Numbered from the stretch's first letter, positions 35,457 to 44,557 are shown. The stretch: 64,000 bases of DNA from CAYSWV01 sp964434865 (GCA_964434865.1 CAYSWV010000024.1:5113-69112); one strand, 5' to 3'. Numbers and translations: made by a program. Notes: a model not told the origin generated them from the letters alone.

Positions 35457-35684
35457 CTAGAAGAGAACTGATCCTGCCAACACCTTAGCCTGCTCACTAG
35501 CTTCATTACTCTGCAGAATCTGAGCCGCAAGACTCTCCATCTCAGCCCCAGTTGGTTTATCAAGATCCGATTGAGCTAAAGCGCCAGATGCTTTTCAATG
35601 GGAGAGACATCGAGATCACTCAGGATTCTACCAACTACTGAACTCACCTGATTTGAAAACCAGTCTAGCTCCTTCTTTGCCAAA
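35457..35684 (-). pseudogene. Frameshifted small gene, unknown family
   Basis: From a TTG at 35684 (AAGG about 6 nt upstream) the frame reads LAKKELDWFSNQ...SPIEKHLAL and stops at TAG near 35575. Shifting frame there continues sensibly as AQSDLDKPTGAEMESLAAQ...VLAGSVLF to TAG at 35457. Codon use is coding-like on both sides, so a single frameshift in a ~75-residue gene is the simplest reading. No homologue recognised. Confidence 0.45.
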
Positions 35685-35935
35685 TCAAACCTTAGTCTAT
35701 GAAGCTAGTAAGTCCCTCTCCTAACCATTGGTGTAGTTTAAGAAAGGCTCTTGAAAAGACAGACAAGACTACTGTGGAATAATGAACAATTTTTAAAAGG
35801 AGACGGTAACATCACTATGAAATTCAAAAGAGCACCTCAATGCCCCTTTGGCTCAAATGGTGGGTAGAAATTTCAGTTGTAGGCATCTACAGTTGTGCTA
35901 GCTTCTGTCCAAGAGCCTCTTAGCTGCTTTGACTT

Positions 35936-36250
35936 TTGCAACACTACCGTATCATTGCTATATCCTATGCTTGGAGACTCTTTGTGCCCCGCCTGGTCCA
36001 ACACGTACAGCCTAAACTAGCCTTCATTCCTCAATCGTTTAACCCTCTGTTAGTGCACTTAGTCTACATGTCGTTACCCATTTTGATGAGAGTAAGGGTG
36101 CGCCCCTGGTTGCCTGCAGGGATTGCTCACATCAGAACCCAAAACGAGCATATCCTAGCTCAGCTTTATCAACAGTTTCAGGTTGGGGAAATTCGCTTAT
36201 TATCTTCCCACCATTGGCCCGAACCGTGTCAGCGATGCGTTTGACCAAAG
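35936..36250 (+). pseudogene. N-terminal remnant of a PlsC-like acyltransferase
   Basis: The frame around 36000-36200 reads VQPKLAFIPQSFNPLLVHLV, then NEHILAQLYQQFQVGEIRLL. This is close to the N-terminal ~80 residues of the ~470-aa cyanobacterial 1-acylglycerol-phosphate acyltransferase-like family. The catalytic HX4D box and everything after it are missing, and the frame ends in unrelated residues. There is no good start codon (TTG at 35936). It is best read as a deletion remnant. The 35700-35935 stretch before it holds no intact gene. Confidence 0.55.
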
Positions 36251-36431
36251 ATTGCGGAGGAAACCGAACGTAGTCCTTCTGTCCCAATCCCTAGAAAGGA
36301 AGATGGGACTTTCAAAGTGGCTACGACTGGCTCATGTGGTGTTTAACCCTGGAATGGTGGTTCTGGGGCTGATCTTGTAGACTTATGGATAGAGATCCTT
36401 GTCGTCCAGTCAGTGTTTCTTTAAGTCTCAA

Positions 36432-36833
36432 ATGAATGATACTGCCTCTGAGTTGGCTGATGCTTTCCGAGTAGCCCAAGAAGCCTATAATACCCAGCAG
36501 TGGTCAACCTCTACTGTGCTTTTGTTGTCGGGTCTGGTTCTTGTTTTCATGGTTGTGGCGCTTATCTTATCGACAATATTGCTCTTTCGTAAACAGGCTG
36601 AGTCAACTGAAGTCTTGAAGGTATTTGGTGTCCTTTCTATTATTGGTCTATCAACTCTGCTACTCATCACAGGATATGGCAACGAACAACTTACACCAAT
36701 AGTAGGCCTATTTGGAGCTATTTCTGGATATTTGCTTGGAAAAGATCGATCAACCAATAATCTAATCCAATCCGAAAGTAAGGGGAATAACCAATCCGAA
36801 ACGGATAATCAATCTGAAGCAAATCATCAATGA
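36432..36833 (+). CDS. Two-span membrane protein, unknown
   Basis: From ATG 36432 the product is 133 aa: a short helical head (MNDTASELADAFRVAQEAY), a membrane hairpin of helices (TVLLLSGLVLVFMVVALILS and VFGVLSIIGLSTLLLITGY), a third weakly hydrophobic segment with GLFGAISGYLLG, and an Asn/Gln-rich tail containing SESKGNNQSETDNQSEAN. The G-L-F-G-A-I-S-G-Y-L-L-G ending resembles that of small phage- or STING-associated membrane proteins annotated only as hypothetical. The frame opens earlier at a TTG (36399), which is less likely. No neighbour suggests a function. Confidence 0.55.
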   Translation: MNDTASELADAFRVAQEAYNTQQWSTSTVLLLSGLVLVFMVVALILSTILLFRKQAESTEVLKVFGVLSIIGLSTLLLITGYGNEQLTPIVGLFGAISGYLLGKDRSTNNLIQSESKGNNQSETDNQSEANHQ

Positions 36834-36956
36834 AGTCAGAGAGATCTACGTGGAGTCTTTTCTCTCAGCTGTCGTCAACCTCTCAACCCACAGATCCGGC
36901 CCGATTACTGATCATGATTGTTGGAATCTAACTTTTCAATAACCAGTGCAGCTTTG

Positions 36957-37139
36957 CTACGTCCGGTGCCGAAGGCGTAGTTGATTGTTTTTTAGGTGGT
37001 ATTTCATCGCGGGATACTTGCAGCAACATACGTGAAGGTTGATAACATTGATGAGTTCAACATCCAGGCTTAATGCGTCGACTAGTATCCTGACCTTTCG
37101 CGAAAAATGTGATCGTGGTGTGTAGTAAAGTTTCATCAT
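36957..37139 (-). pseudogene. Glutathione S-transferase N-terminal fragment
   Basis: The first 33 residues (MMKLYYTPRSHFSRKVRILV, then DALSLDVELIN) match the N-terminal thioredoxin-like half of a GST, with the catalytic Ser/Tyr region SHFSRK. After that the frame degenerates (VINLHVCCCKYPAMKYH) and ends at 60 codons, whereas GSTs have ~200. Nothing GST-like follows in other frames that I can see. A truncated remnant. The flanks 36834-36956 and 37140-37342 show no gene. Confidence 0.65.
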
Positions 37140-37342
37140 AGGATTCCAGTCCTCCAGCTTAACGACTAAGATAAGCAGCGGCAGACAGCTTTAACAACCC
37201 CACCTGTCCGCTTCATCGATTTGTTATGTGGAATTTCCTACTGTAAATCACCGCATTCTTATAAGGCCTGGAAACGTGACCCCCTTTTTCTGAGCAATTA
37301 CCCGCAACCGGTTTGAACGCCTGTTGTTATCACAACTACTCT

Positions 37343-37846
37343 TTAAAGCCTGAACAACAGAATGATCAAGAGGGCAGACACTAAACAGGCCAAAGGTGTT
37401 CTAATTGAGTTCCATTGGATCCAATGGGGTTCAAATTCAAGACGAGCAACTTGACATGTCCCTTCACTCATTGTGTCCACATCCAGGGATTGGAGTTTGT
37501 TATTCAGGGGTACGTTAATGGTGAAGGTGGGTAGCTGAACACCAAGAAGGTAAGTGAGTGAAGCCAAGCTGATCAGGAACTGCCCAACTCTATCCAACTT
37601 TTGGAAGTCCAGCATTGCTGAAATGACCAACATCACAACTGAACCGACCCAAACTACTACAAATAGCGGCTGATTATCCTGAATAATGCTGTCTATCACT
37701 TGAAAAGAGCGAATAAATTCTCGGTCCTCTAATTGTTGTATCCCTGGCATAACTATAAGGGCAAACGCAAACAGAAAGCCTGCCACTAAGGAACACAGAA
37801 AGGTAGCCAAGATCAATGTGATTTGAATAGATAGGTCTGTAAGCAT
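37343..37846 (-). CDS. DUF1772 (anthrone oxygenase-like) membrane protein
   Basis: From ATG 37846, with CAGGAG 8 nt upstream, the product is 167 aa with four membrane segments. AGFLFAFALIVMPGIQQLED near the N-terminus and LPTFTINVPLNNKLQSLD near residue 108 are typical of DUF1772. The family is named for fungal anthrone oxygenases; bacterial members are uncharacterised. The frame extends to 37939, but the extra part is not supported. It lies 127 bp downstream of an SDR-type gene on the same strand, a pairing often seen in mobile accessory clusters. Confidence 0.78.
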   Translation of the reverse strand: MLTDLSIQITLILATFLCSLVAGFLFAFALIVMPGIQQLEDREFIRSFQVIDSIIQDNQPLFVVVWVGSVVMLVISAMLDFQKLDRVGQFLISLASLTYLLGVQLPTFTINVPLNNKLQSLDVDTMSEGTCQVARLEFEPHWIQWNSIRTPLACLVSALLIILLFRL

Positions 37847-37972
37847 GAAAAGTCTCCTGACTAGGATGAGTAGCAAGAACCGGTTTTGAAGGAGATCAAT
37901 CCTGTCTTCCAAGAACGAACGCGGATGCTGGGGCCACACATAGAATTCAGAGACACCAACATCCTTTTTGGG

Positions 37973-38614
37973 TCAATAGGATAAACTTGGGGTCTGGTAG
38001 AGAGAGGATTGATCGGAGAGTTGCTTCAAGATAAAATCTGCTACGTCAGCCCGAGAAATCTTGAGGGTTATGCTTCGATCCGTACCAGGAAAACTATGGC
38101 GGTAGTGTCCTGTAAGCGGTCCATCGATAAAGGCCCCTGGGCGCACAATAGTCCAATCCAAATGACTGTTTCGCACCAGGGCTTCTTGGCGTTCGTGATC
38201 AACAAACACCTGTCGCAAGATCAAGCCAAACATGATGTGTTTCCAGTAGAAGTCTAAATTGCCCCAGCTATCCCCAGCGCCCAGTGTGGATTGACAAATT
38301 AACCGGCGAACTCCTACCTTCTCCATGGCTCGAATAATCTGCTGAGTCCCTTCAGAGCGGATAGTGCTAGTCAGCTTTTTCCCACCTCCAAGTACACAAA
38401 CTACAGCATCCTGCCCCCTTACTGCTTGTTCTACAGCAGTTAGATCCATTACATCCCCTTGAAAATGAGTTAGATGAGGGTGCTGGACATTGAGTTTGGT
38501 ATTGAGTTTGGTGAGGGTGCGAGCAAAAGCAGTAACCCTGTGACCCTGTTCCAGAGCTTGTTCCACCACTTGACGACCGATACTGCCTGTTGCGCCGAAA
38601 ATCACGAGTTTCAT
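37973..38614 (-). CDS. NAD(P)H-binding atypical SDR (NmrA/SDR_a5-like)
   Basis: A 213-aa Rossmann protein with the nucleotide motif VIFGATGSIGRQVVEQAL at residues 4-21, AFARTLTKL for phosphate binding, and the mid motif DAVVCVLGGG. It lacks the YxxxK catalytic pair in the usual place, as in NAD(P)H-binding atypical SDRs that act as redox sensors or reductases. It includes a duplicated TKLNTKLN from a 12-bp tandem repeat at 38489-38512. It probably forms an operon with the DUF1772 gene. Confidence 0.82.
   Translation of the reverse strand: MKLVIFGATGSIGRQVVEQALEQGHRVTAFARTLTKLNTKLNVQHPHLTHFQGDVMDLTAVEQAVRGQDAVVCVLGGGKKLTSTIRSEGTQQIIRAMEKVGVRRLICQSTLGAGDSWGNLDFYWKHIMFGLILRQVFVDHERQEALVRNSHLDWTIVRPGAFIDGPLTGHYRHSFPGTDRSITLKISRADVADFILKQLSDQSSLYQTPSLSY
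38489..38512 (-). repeat. 12-bp in-frame tandem duplication inside the SDR gene
   Basis: ATTGAGTTTGGT occurs twice without mismatch, at 38489-38500 and 38501-38512. On the coding strand it duplicates TKLN (TKLNTKLN) in the loop after the second beta strand. Confidence 0.85.
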
Positions 38615-38756
38615 GGTTATATGCTCCTAAGCAATGACACTTTCAGCTTAGGTATTTGATTCAAGCAGTTCTATCGCATTCTTGGGGAACTATCACAATC
38701 TTGTGATCGGTTTACTAGTTTTGAGCATCTCAGTGATAGCTGTATCGCTGGTTAAG

Positions 38757-39290
38757 CTATGTATTCAAAATAACCTTATTGAAGGTACAGGAATGAGCGT
38801 AGCCAAATTGATCCACAGGGTAGAGGGGGATCAAGGTAATTTCTCCACCGTCTTCAGTCCATATGATTTGTCTACTACCTTCGATCTCAACAAATTTAGG
38901 TTCCCTCAGCGTTCCAATGATATTGAGGGCATGCTCCAGGCTTACACCAAAGGTGAGAGTTCCCACAACAGTCAGTTGACTACAGATTAATTCAATCGAC
39001 TCAGGGGTATCGAGCCTCTGTGCACGTTGTCTTTCTTGTCTGGTAGTTTTGGATAACTGGTTTAGGTGTTCTTTTAACTCTTGTCTATCAAAATACCAAT
39101 CATTTTTAGCTGGTTCATAGTGATCTAGTAAGCGGATAGCCGTTTCCCACTCTTCAGCCAGGACAGCGTCTTTAATCTGATTGAGAGTTGCGACTGGATC
39201 AGCACTAGCTGATGGATGCAGCACTAGCCCTATGACCAATCCGGCCATGACATGTATCAGTTTATGGATGATGTGTATTTGGTTGCGCAT
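38757..39290 (-). CDS. Exported protein, unknown
   Basis: From ATG 39290 the product is about 177 aa with a signal peptide (MAGLVIGLVLHPSASA, cut probable after ASA). The mature N-terminal half is a helical pair (LNQIKDAVLAEEWETAIRLL) of TPR-like appearance. The C-terminal half is beta-rich (QIIWTEDGGEITLIPLYPVD) with a central ELICSQLTVVGTLTFG. No family recognised. The frame extends upstream to 39329. A 16-bp tandem duplication (39316-39347) lies just before the start. Confidence 0.6.
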   Translation of the reverse strand: MRNQIHIIHKLIHVMAGLVIGLVLHPSASADPVATLNQIKDAVLAEEWETAIRLLDHYEPAKNDWYFDRQELKEHLNQLSKTTRQERQRAQRLDTPESIELICSQLTVVGTLTFGVSLEHALNIIGTLREPKFVEIEGSRQIIWTEDGGEITLIPLYPVDQFGYAHSCTFNKVILNT

Positions 39291-39315
39291 CTGATATCTA
39301 CGTAAATGATCTAGG

Positions 39316-39347
39316 TCTATAGTAATCACTCTCTATAGTAATCACTC
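39316..39347 (+). repeat. 16-bp perfect tandem duplication upstream of the exported-protein gene
   Basis: TCTATAGTAATCACTC is present twice, at 39316-39331 and 39332-39347. It lies 26 bp upstream of the ATG at 39290 and could contain promoter elements (CTATAGT). Confidence 0.85.
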
Positions 39348-39467
39348 GACGCTTAGAGCAACGAACTGTGAACTAGTTTCATTTCTGGCATTATTTTAGA
39401 CAGATCTTTCACACCCCATAACTGATGATTTAGACTTCAACTTGGAACTAGAACACATTATTGACTG

Positions 39468-40787
39468 ATGGCTAATTTATTTCTTGATCTTGATAACGCC
39501 TTTGCTAACGAGGATGCTCCACGTCCTTTGCCTGATCGGGTGCGTCCAACGGTGCTGAACGATGTAGCTGGGCAGGATCACCTGACTTCAGACGGTATGC
39601 CGCTTCAGCGAATGGTAACGAGTGGCAAGGTTACCTCCATGATTCTGTGGGGACCGCCGGGGTGCGGAAAAACGACATTAGCACGCATTGTGGCCGACAA
39701 GTCAGGATTACACTTCAAACAACTCTCTGCCATTTTTGCAGGTGTCAAAGATTTAAAAGCAGTCTTTGAAGAAGCCCGATATAGACGGCAAAATGGAAAG
39801 CAAACTCTGCTGTTCGTTGACGAGATTCACCGGTTCATGAAATCCCAACAGGACGCGTTTTTACCTGTCGTGGAAGATGGAACCATCGTTCTGATTGGGG
39901 CAACAACCGAAAATCCTTCTTTTGAATTGAACGGATCTTTGTTATCGCGGTGTCAGGTTCTAGTTCTGAAGCGTTTAAATAATGAGGCGCTGGAGACGTT
40001 ACTGCAAAGGGCAGAAGCTGTAGAAGGAAGCGAATTGCCTCTGACCGCCCAGGCTCGTGAAATGCTCCTAACCCTTGCTGATGGTGATGGACGGTATGCA
40101 CTATCTATGGCCGAGCAAGTTATGACGCAGAGCCAGACATTGGATGTTGAAGATTTAATGACCATTGTGCAACGACGAGCGCCGCTTTACGATAAGAAGG
40201 ATGATGGACATTACAATTTGATCTCTGCTTTGCACAAATCGGTGCGGGGAAGTGATCCCGATGCGGCACTTTACTGGTTTGCCCGTATGCTAGCAGGGGG
40301 TGAGGACCCACGCTTTATTGCTAGGCGCATGACTCGTATGGCAACTGAAGATATTGGCTTAGCTGATCCACAAGCTTTGCCGCAATGTATAGCAGCATGG
40401 GAGGCCTACGAACGCCTCGGCAGTCCAGAGGGTGAGCTGGCGCTGGCACAGGCGCTGATCTATCTTGCAACTGCACCCAAATCCATTGCAGCTTACTCGG
40501 CCTTCAAAAAGGCTCAGAGAAAAGTGAAAGAGACAGGCTCCTTGATGCCCCCCAAGTCTATCCTCAATGCACCAACTCAATTGATGAAAGAAGCAGGATA
40601 CAGTGAAGGATATATCTACGATCCTGACACGCCTGAAAGCTTCTCTGGACAAGACTATTTCCCTGAAGAAACAGGACGTTTGTCATTTTACCAACCCGTT
40701 CAACGCGGTTTTGAGCGAGAAATTCAGAAGCGATTAGACAACTGGTCCAAATTAAGAGCGAAAAAAGCCTCTAATCTTCCTAACTAG
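39468..40787 (+). CDS. rarA: Replication-associated recombination protein A (RarA/MgsA)
   Basis: A 439-aa clamp-loader-like AAA+ ATPase acting at stalled forks. Walker A is ILWGPPGCGKTTLARI near residue 62, Walker B LLFVDEIHRFMKSQQDAF near 113, sensor 1 IGATTENPSFELN near 142, and the C-terminal tetramerisation region DGHYNLISALHKSVRGSD near 250. In relatives the Walker B tail reads HRFNKSQQ; here Asn is replaced by Met. The short stand-alone form resembles proteobacterial RarA more than the ~730-aa fused form common in cyanobacteria, which suggests lateral transfer. It follows the accessory patch. Confidence 0.92.
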   Translation: MANLFLDLDNAFANEDAPRPLPDRVRPTVLNDVAGQDHLTSDGMPLQRMVTSGKVTSMILWGPPGCGKTTLARIVADKSGLHFKQLSAIFAGVKDLKAVFEEARYRRQNGKQTLLFVDEIHRFMKSQQDAFLPVVEDGTIVLIGATTENPSFELNGSLLSRCQVLVLKRLNNEALETLLQRAEAVEGSELPLTAQAREMLLTLADGDGRYALSMAEQVMTQSQTLDVEDLMTIVQRRAPLYDKKDDGHYNLISALHKSVRGSDPDAALYWFARMLAGGEDPRFIARRMTRMATEDIGLADPQALPQCIAAWEAYERLGSPEGELALAQALIYLATAPKSIAAYSAFKKAQRKVKETGSLMPPKSILNAPTQLMKEAGYSEGYIYDPDTPESFSGQDYFPEETGRLSFYQPVQRGFEREIQKRLDNWSKLRAKKASNLPN

Positions 40788-41075
40788 ATGGGCTTGTCCC
40801 CAATCCAGGGCCAGGCAGATTCGGGGGATGGTTCTAACACCTAAAGGTTTCGTGGACGCGAAGAAGTAGAAGCAAATCTAGACTCACAACTGTGTATCCA
40901 AGCTCTTGACCACACTTACCCTTGATCACACTGACCAGGGATTCACTGATCAGCCCTAAAGAGGAGAAGGAGGATTTAGAGTATTACCCTTGATCAGTTA
41001 CTTTTTTAATAAATAGATGGGAATCTCAGAGTTTCAAAGCAGGCTAGAGATCCTGCATAACCGTGATGCGAGTCA

Positions 41076-41107
41076 AACTATGACTTGGGATAACTATGAC
41101 TTGGGAT
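41076..41107 (-). repeat. 16-bp perfect tandem duplication at the stop codon of the Nif11 gene; 40788-41093 otherwise holds no gene
   Basis: AACTATGACTTGGGAT at 41076-41091 is repeated at 41092-41107. The second copy includes the stop codon and last codons of the Nif11 gene, so the first copy is an extra stop-proximal duplicate. I see no gene between rarA and this point. Confidence 0.8.
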
Positions 41108-41384
41108 AAGGATCATCAGTAAAGGGCTGGACTCCACTAGCAGGATAGTCATCATGGCTAGGGCTGAACACTAACAGGATGGATTCTACCAGGGCTTTAA
41201 AAAAGCCTTTCTTTTGCTTTAATTCAGTGAAAGCCTCATCCACATGCTCAGAAGAGAAGTCATATCCAGCTTGATTACCTATCTCCACCAAATCATCCTG
41301 AGACGTAGTAGCTTGCAATTGAGCCTTCAGTTGCTCATCCTTGGCAGCCGTGGCTAAAAAATCCAACACTTTTTCTTTAGACAT
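41094..41384 (-). CDS. Nif11-domain protein
   Basis: A 96-aa protein whose first ~65 residues form a Nif11 domain: MSKEKVLDFLATAAKDEQLK, then LVEIGNQAGYDFSSEHVDEA. Nif11 sequences serve as leader peptides of some cyanobacterial RiPPs (nitrile hydratase/Nif11 class), but many are free-standing. There is no GG cleavage site before the tail, and the tail (ALVESILLVFSPSHDDYPAS) is not Cys-, Ser- or Thr-rich, so a RiPP precursor role is doubtful. No modification enzyme lies nearby. A perfect palindrome is present 21 bp upstream of the ATG. Confidence 0.8.
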   Translation of the reverse strand: MSKEKVLDFLATAAKDEQLKAQLQATTSQDDLVEIGNQAGYDFSSEHVDEAFTELKQKKGFFKALVESILLVFSPSHDDYPASGVQPFTDDPYPKS

Positions 41385-41405
41385 AGTGGGTTTCCAAACT
41401 GAGGG

Positions 41406-41427
41406 TTTCTAATATCTACATTAGAAA
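41406..41427. promoter_or_regulatory. Perfect 8-6-8 palindrome upstream of the Nif11 gene; 41428-41819 shows no gene
   Basis: TTTCTAAT at 41406-41413 and ATTAGAAA at 41420-41427 are exact inverted repeats around ATCTAC. The element ends 22 bp before the Nif11 ATG (41384), a typical place for a repressor site; it could also be an RNA hairpin in the leader. The rest of the interval to the AIM24 gene has no coding ORF that I can support. Confidence 0.5.
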
Positions 41428-41819
41428 TGACTCCCTGAGAGCTGGCAATTATTAGACACCAAACTTAATTAGCTGAGTTGATAGGGTTTTTCCTTAGTTA
41501 CAACGGGCTTATAACCGATCAAAGACTACATGAGACGAACCACGAAGTCAAAAAGGATCTGGGATGATGATTGTGAGATCCTATATTTGCACCTCATCAA
41601 CTAAAGCCGTAACTCCCAGTAAAGCAATTTGAAGCTCTAGCCAGACTACAATTTGTCTAGATTGACAGTCAAAGGGTGACATTAGAGATCTAACTCCGTG
41701 TTTCAGGTCGGATCCTGAGACTGAGAGGAAAAGAGTCAGAGGATAGGAAGATGAGGACTCTACAGTGGGTTGATTTTGTAGTGAGTCTGCTATTTACTCT
41801 GTAAAAATGTGGAGGCATT

Positions 41820-42650
41820 ATGATTACATTTGAGCATTGGAAGAAGATAGACTCTTGTACTGGCAACAATACGACTTGGGAAATACTAGGCTACCCTATA
41901 TTTCAAGATCTAAGAGCAGGTACCCATCAATTAGATCTCAGTCGGTTGATGACTGAAGGGTTAGATCTGCGCGACAGTTTAATGAAAACTCATGTACCAT
42001 TTGGGCATGTTCCTATTCACCCTATTTATCCAGTTCAGCATGTTCGCATCACTTTGCAGGACGCTGGGGTATATATTGAATCCGGGGCCCTTCATTTTAT
42101 GAAAGGTAGGATCAAAATGTCGGTGGAGGAAGGTTCAAAAGGGCTATCGGGATTTCTTAAACGAGCAGCCGCAAGTATTGCTTCTGGTGAGCCTATCATC
42201 AAACCAAAATATGAAGGGACTGGAGAAATTTTTTTGGAACCGCGCCGAGATCATTTGTTTTTGATTGGGATAGAAGATTCGCAATTACTATGTGATCAAG
42301 GGATGTTTGTAGCATGCGATCAAGGAATTGAGATCACAGCTCATGTCAATAGCTTTATTGGTTCGGTTGCAGGAGGAGAAGGGATTGTTCAACCTCTGAT
42401 GAAGGGGAGCGGCACTGTCTTACTTTCCAGCCCAGTACCTTTAGAAAAAGTCCTCCGTATAGAGCTTGACAATGAAGAATTGGTAGTTGACGGTCCTCAC
42501 GCTATGGTTTCTTTTGGCCAGATTAGTTATCAAGTGGAGCGTATCGCTGCGCGAGTAGATTCAGCTGCCAGTGGTGAACGCTTTGTGAATGTTTTTCGTG
42601 GCACGGGTGAAGTTTGGATTAACTTAGTTGAAGCTAAATGTGTAAACTAA
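41820..42650 (+). CDS. AIM24 family protein
   Basis: A 276-aa soluble protein of the AIM24/TIGR00266-like family, built of beta-trefoil-like repeats. Visible markers are GTGEIFLEPRRDHLFLIGI, GMFVACDQGIEI and the C-terminal GTGEVWINL. In bacteria the family is associated with stress or membrane processes without a defined activity. ATG 41820 has GGAGG 5-9 nt upstream. An N-terminal extension of ~50 residues (TFEHWKKIDSCTGNNTTWEI) precedes the domain. Confidence 0.82.
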   Translation: MITFEHWKKIDSCTGNNTTWEILGYPIFQDLRAGTHQLDLSRLMTEGLDLRDSLMKTHVPFGHVPIHPIYPVQHVRITLQDAGVYIESGALHFMKGRIKMSVEEGSKGLSGFLKRAAASIASGEPIIKPKYEGTGEIFLEPRRDHLFLIGIEDSQLLCDQGMFVACDQGIEITAHVNSFIGSVAGGEGIVQPLMKGSGTVLLSSPVPLEKVLRIELDNEELVVDGPHAMVSFGQISYQVERIAARVDSAASGERFVNVFRGTGEVWINLVEAKCVN

Positions 42651-42754
42651 TTTACATAAGTAGAATTAGCAGATTGGTTATCTAGCTCAGGATCAATCCT
42701 TGCAACGAGCTACACCCCAAAGCCATGAACTTACTATGATTAGACAAACTCCCA

Positions 42755-44359
42755 TTAGGAATTGATTTGAGCTTTAGCCCTAGTTAAATTGGCTTTTAAT
42801 TCCTGAAACAGAAAAGGGGCTTGAGGGGATTGCAACAGATTGTAGTCAAAGTCTTCAGAGGTATCGATGGTTTTCACTACAAGTGATTCGGCGGCTGTAA
42901 AGGGCTCAAATGCTGCCAACTGCTGATCTAATAAAGCAACTGTAGCATCTGAAACATCATTCTGTCGTGATTGAAGCCGTTCTTGTAGCACTGAAATTGG
43001 AGCTGTGCAATGTATGATTTGGATTGGGACATGGGCTAGTTCAGCTTGACGGATCAGGTCTGAACGCCATTTAACTTGATCGAACTTTGCATCTAAAATC
43101 ACAGGCCAACCCTGTTGAGCTAGCGTTAATCCTAAGGAACACAGACGACGATAGGTGTTTTCAGTCATCTCTGGGGTGTAGAGGGCCGACTCTCCAGTTG
43201 CCTGCAACGGGATCCTAGCTAGATGTTTCCGCACAGCATCTGATCGGATATGAATAAGCCCGGCCTGTTGAGCCAATAATCTTGCGTGTGTTGATTTTCC
43301 TGATCCAGAGACTCCAGACATGAGGATCAGTTGACCCGTACGCGGTTGAGTATAGCGCCAAGCCAGATCATAGTAATGTGAAGCTAACATTTGGGCGTGG
43401 TGGTGTTCTTCAAGATCTATAACTGGATCTATACTCATCAATGAATGAACCTTAGCTCGGACATACGCCTGGCGACAAAGATATAAAGGCAACACTTGTA
43501 AACCTGCCCAATCTCCAGTGTGCTCCAAGTAAGTATTTAAAAAGACAGCTTTCAATACTGGGCAATGTTGAGCTTCTAGATCCATGATTGTGAAAGCGAT
43601 GTCGTACATTAGATCAACATAGCGGAATGAATCGTTAAATTCGATGCAATCAAACAAAGTGGGATGGTCATGCCATAGGCAGATATTCCCCAGATGCAAG
43701 TCACCATGGCAATCACGGATAAACCCTTGATATTGTCTAGATTCTAAAACATTAACCTGGGTTAAAAAGAACTGGTCCGTGAAGTCTTGAATATCTTGAT
43801 AGCATGGCAAGGACTGCAGCTTTCCAACGAAGGGCTGAGTTTGGACATAATTATCATCAATGGCTTGTTTGATTTGATCTGGAGCGCCAAAGGATTGAAT
43901 TCTCTCATTGGTGATTGCACGACTATGGAAACTCGCAACAGTTTGGCCCAGTTCATGCATATGGTTTAATTGAAGCTTCCCTTGTTTAACCATTGAACTA
44001 AAAAGTTGGGTTTGGGGAAACTGACACATTTGAACTGCATAATCGACAATCTCGCCCTGGCCCTGTAGTGAAAATCCTGATCCAGACTGAGTTATAGCCA
44101 CTACACCTAGATACAGATCAGGTGCCGTTCGACGATTTAATTGGACTTCAAGCTGGCAATAATGACGGCGCTTTGCCAAGGTTGAATAGTCTAGAAAACC
44201 TAAATCGATTGGCTTTTTCAGTTTGTAAACATACTCTCCAGTCAAGATCAAGTATGAGGCATGAGTTTGGATAACTTGAATGGGTGCCTCAACGCTATGC
44301 GGATAAAAGGTAGGAGCCAGCATAGCTTGAATGTGAATGGGGAGAGTTGTCGGAGCCAT
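42755..44359 (-). CDS. Bifunctional aminoglycoside phosphotransferase-like / AAA P-loop kinase-like protein
   Basis: A 534-aa fusion. The N-terminal ~330 residues have an APH-like fold: LTGEYVYKLKKPIDLGFLDY for the nucleotide loop, RDCHGDLHLGNICLW with the catalytic HGD...N, and CIEFNDSFRYVDLMYDIAF. The C-terminal ~190 residues are a P-loop kinase: SGVSGSGKSTHARLLAQQ with Walker A, and HIRSDAVRKHLA. The combination is widespread in proteobacteria and cyanobacteria, and the substrate is unknown; real aminoglycoside resistance is unlikely. ATG 44359, monocistronic by context. Confidence 0.87.
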   Translation of the reverse strand: MAPTTLPIHIQAMLAPTFYPHSVEAPIQVIQTHASYLILTGEYVYKLKKPIDLGFLDYSTLAKRRHYCQLEVQLNRRTAPDLYLGVVAITQSGSGFSLQGQGEIVDYAVQMCQFPQTQLFSSMVKQGKLQLNHMHELGQTVASFHSRAITNERIQSFGAPDQIKQAIDDNYVQTQPFVGKLQSLPCYQDIQDFTDQFFLTQVNVLESRQYQGFIRDCHGDLHLGNICLWHDHPTLFDCIEFNDSFRYVDLMYDIAFTIMDLEAQHCPVLKAVFLNTYLEHTGDWAGLQVLPLYLCRQAYVRAKVHSLMSIDPVIDLEEHHHAQMLASHYYDLAWRYTQPRTGQLILMSGVSGSGKSTHARLLAQQAGLIHIRSDAVRKHLARIPLQATGESALYTPEMTENTYRRLCSLGLTLAQQGWPVILDAKFDQVKWRSDLIRQAELAHVPIQIIHCTAPISVLQERLQSRQNDVSDATVALLDQQLAAFEPFTAAESLVVKTIDTSEDFDYNLLQSPQAPFLFQELKANLTRAKAQINS

Positions 44360-44557
44360 AATCCCCTCCCAAGCAGCATACTTTACTCTTTGATTTTAAC
44401 TCACTATCATCGAGATTTCAATTTTGAGTAGTCCACTTCAAAAAGTAGACTCAATTTGCTAAGCCTGAAAACAGTGAAAACTAAAGTTCCATGAGCAAAT
44501 TCTGGATGCTGCCATTAAGAGACATCAATGAGGACAGATTGAATCGAGCAGACTAGG

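Noticed and set aside
36251..36380. Continuation of the acyltransferase in another frame
   Set aside because: The reading (GLSKWLRLAHVVFNPGMVV) does not match the HX4D region or later parts of the family, so I did not extend the pseudogene.
41820..42650. Toxin or effector role for the AIM24 gene beside Nif11
   Set aside because: AIM24 proteins are widespread housekeeping-like proteins; there is no secretion signal or toxin motif.
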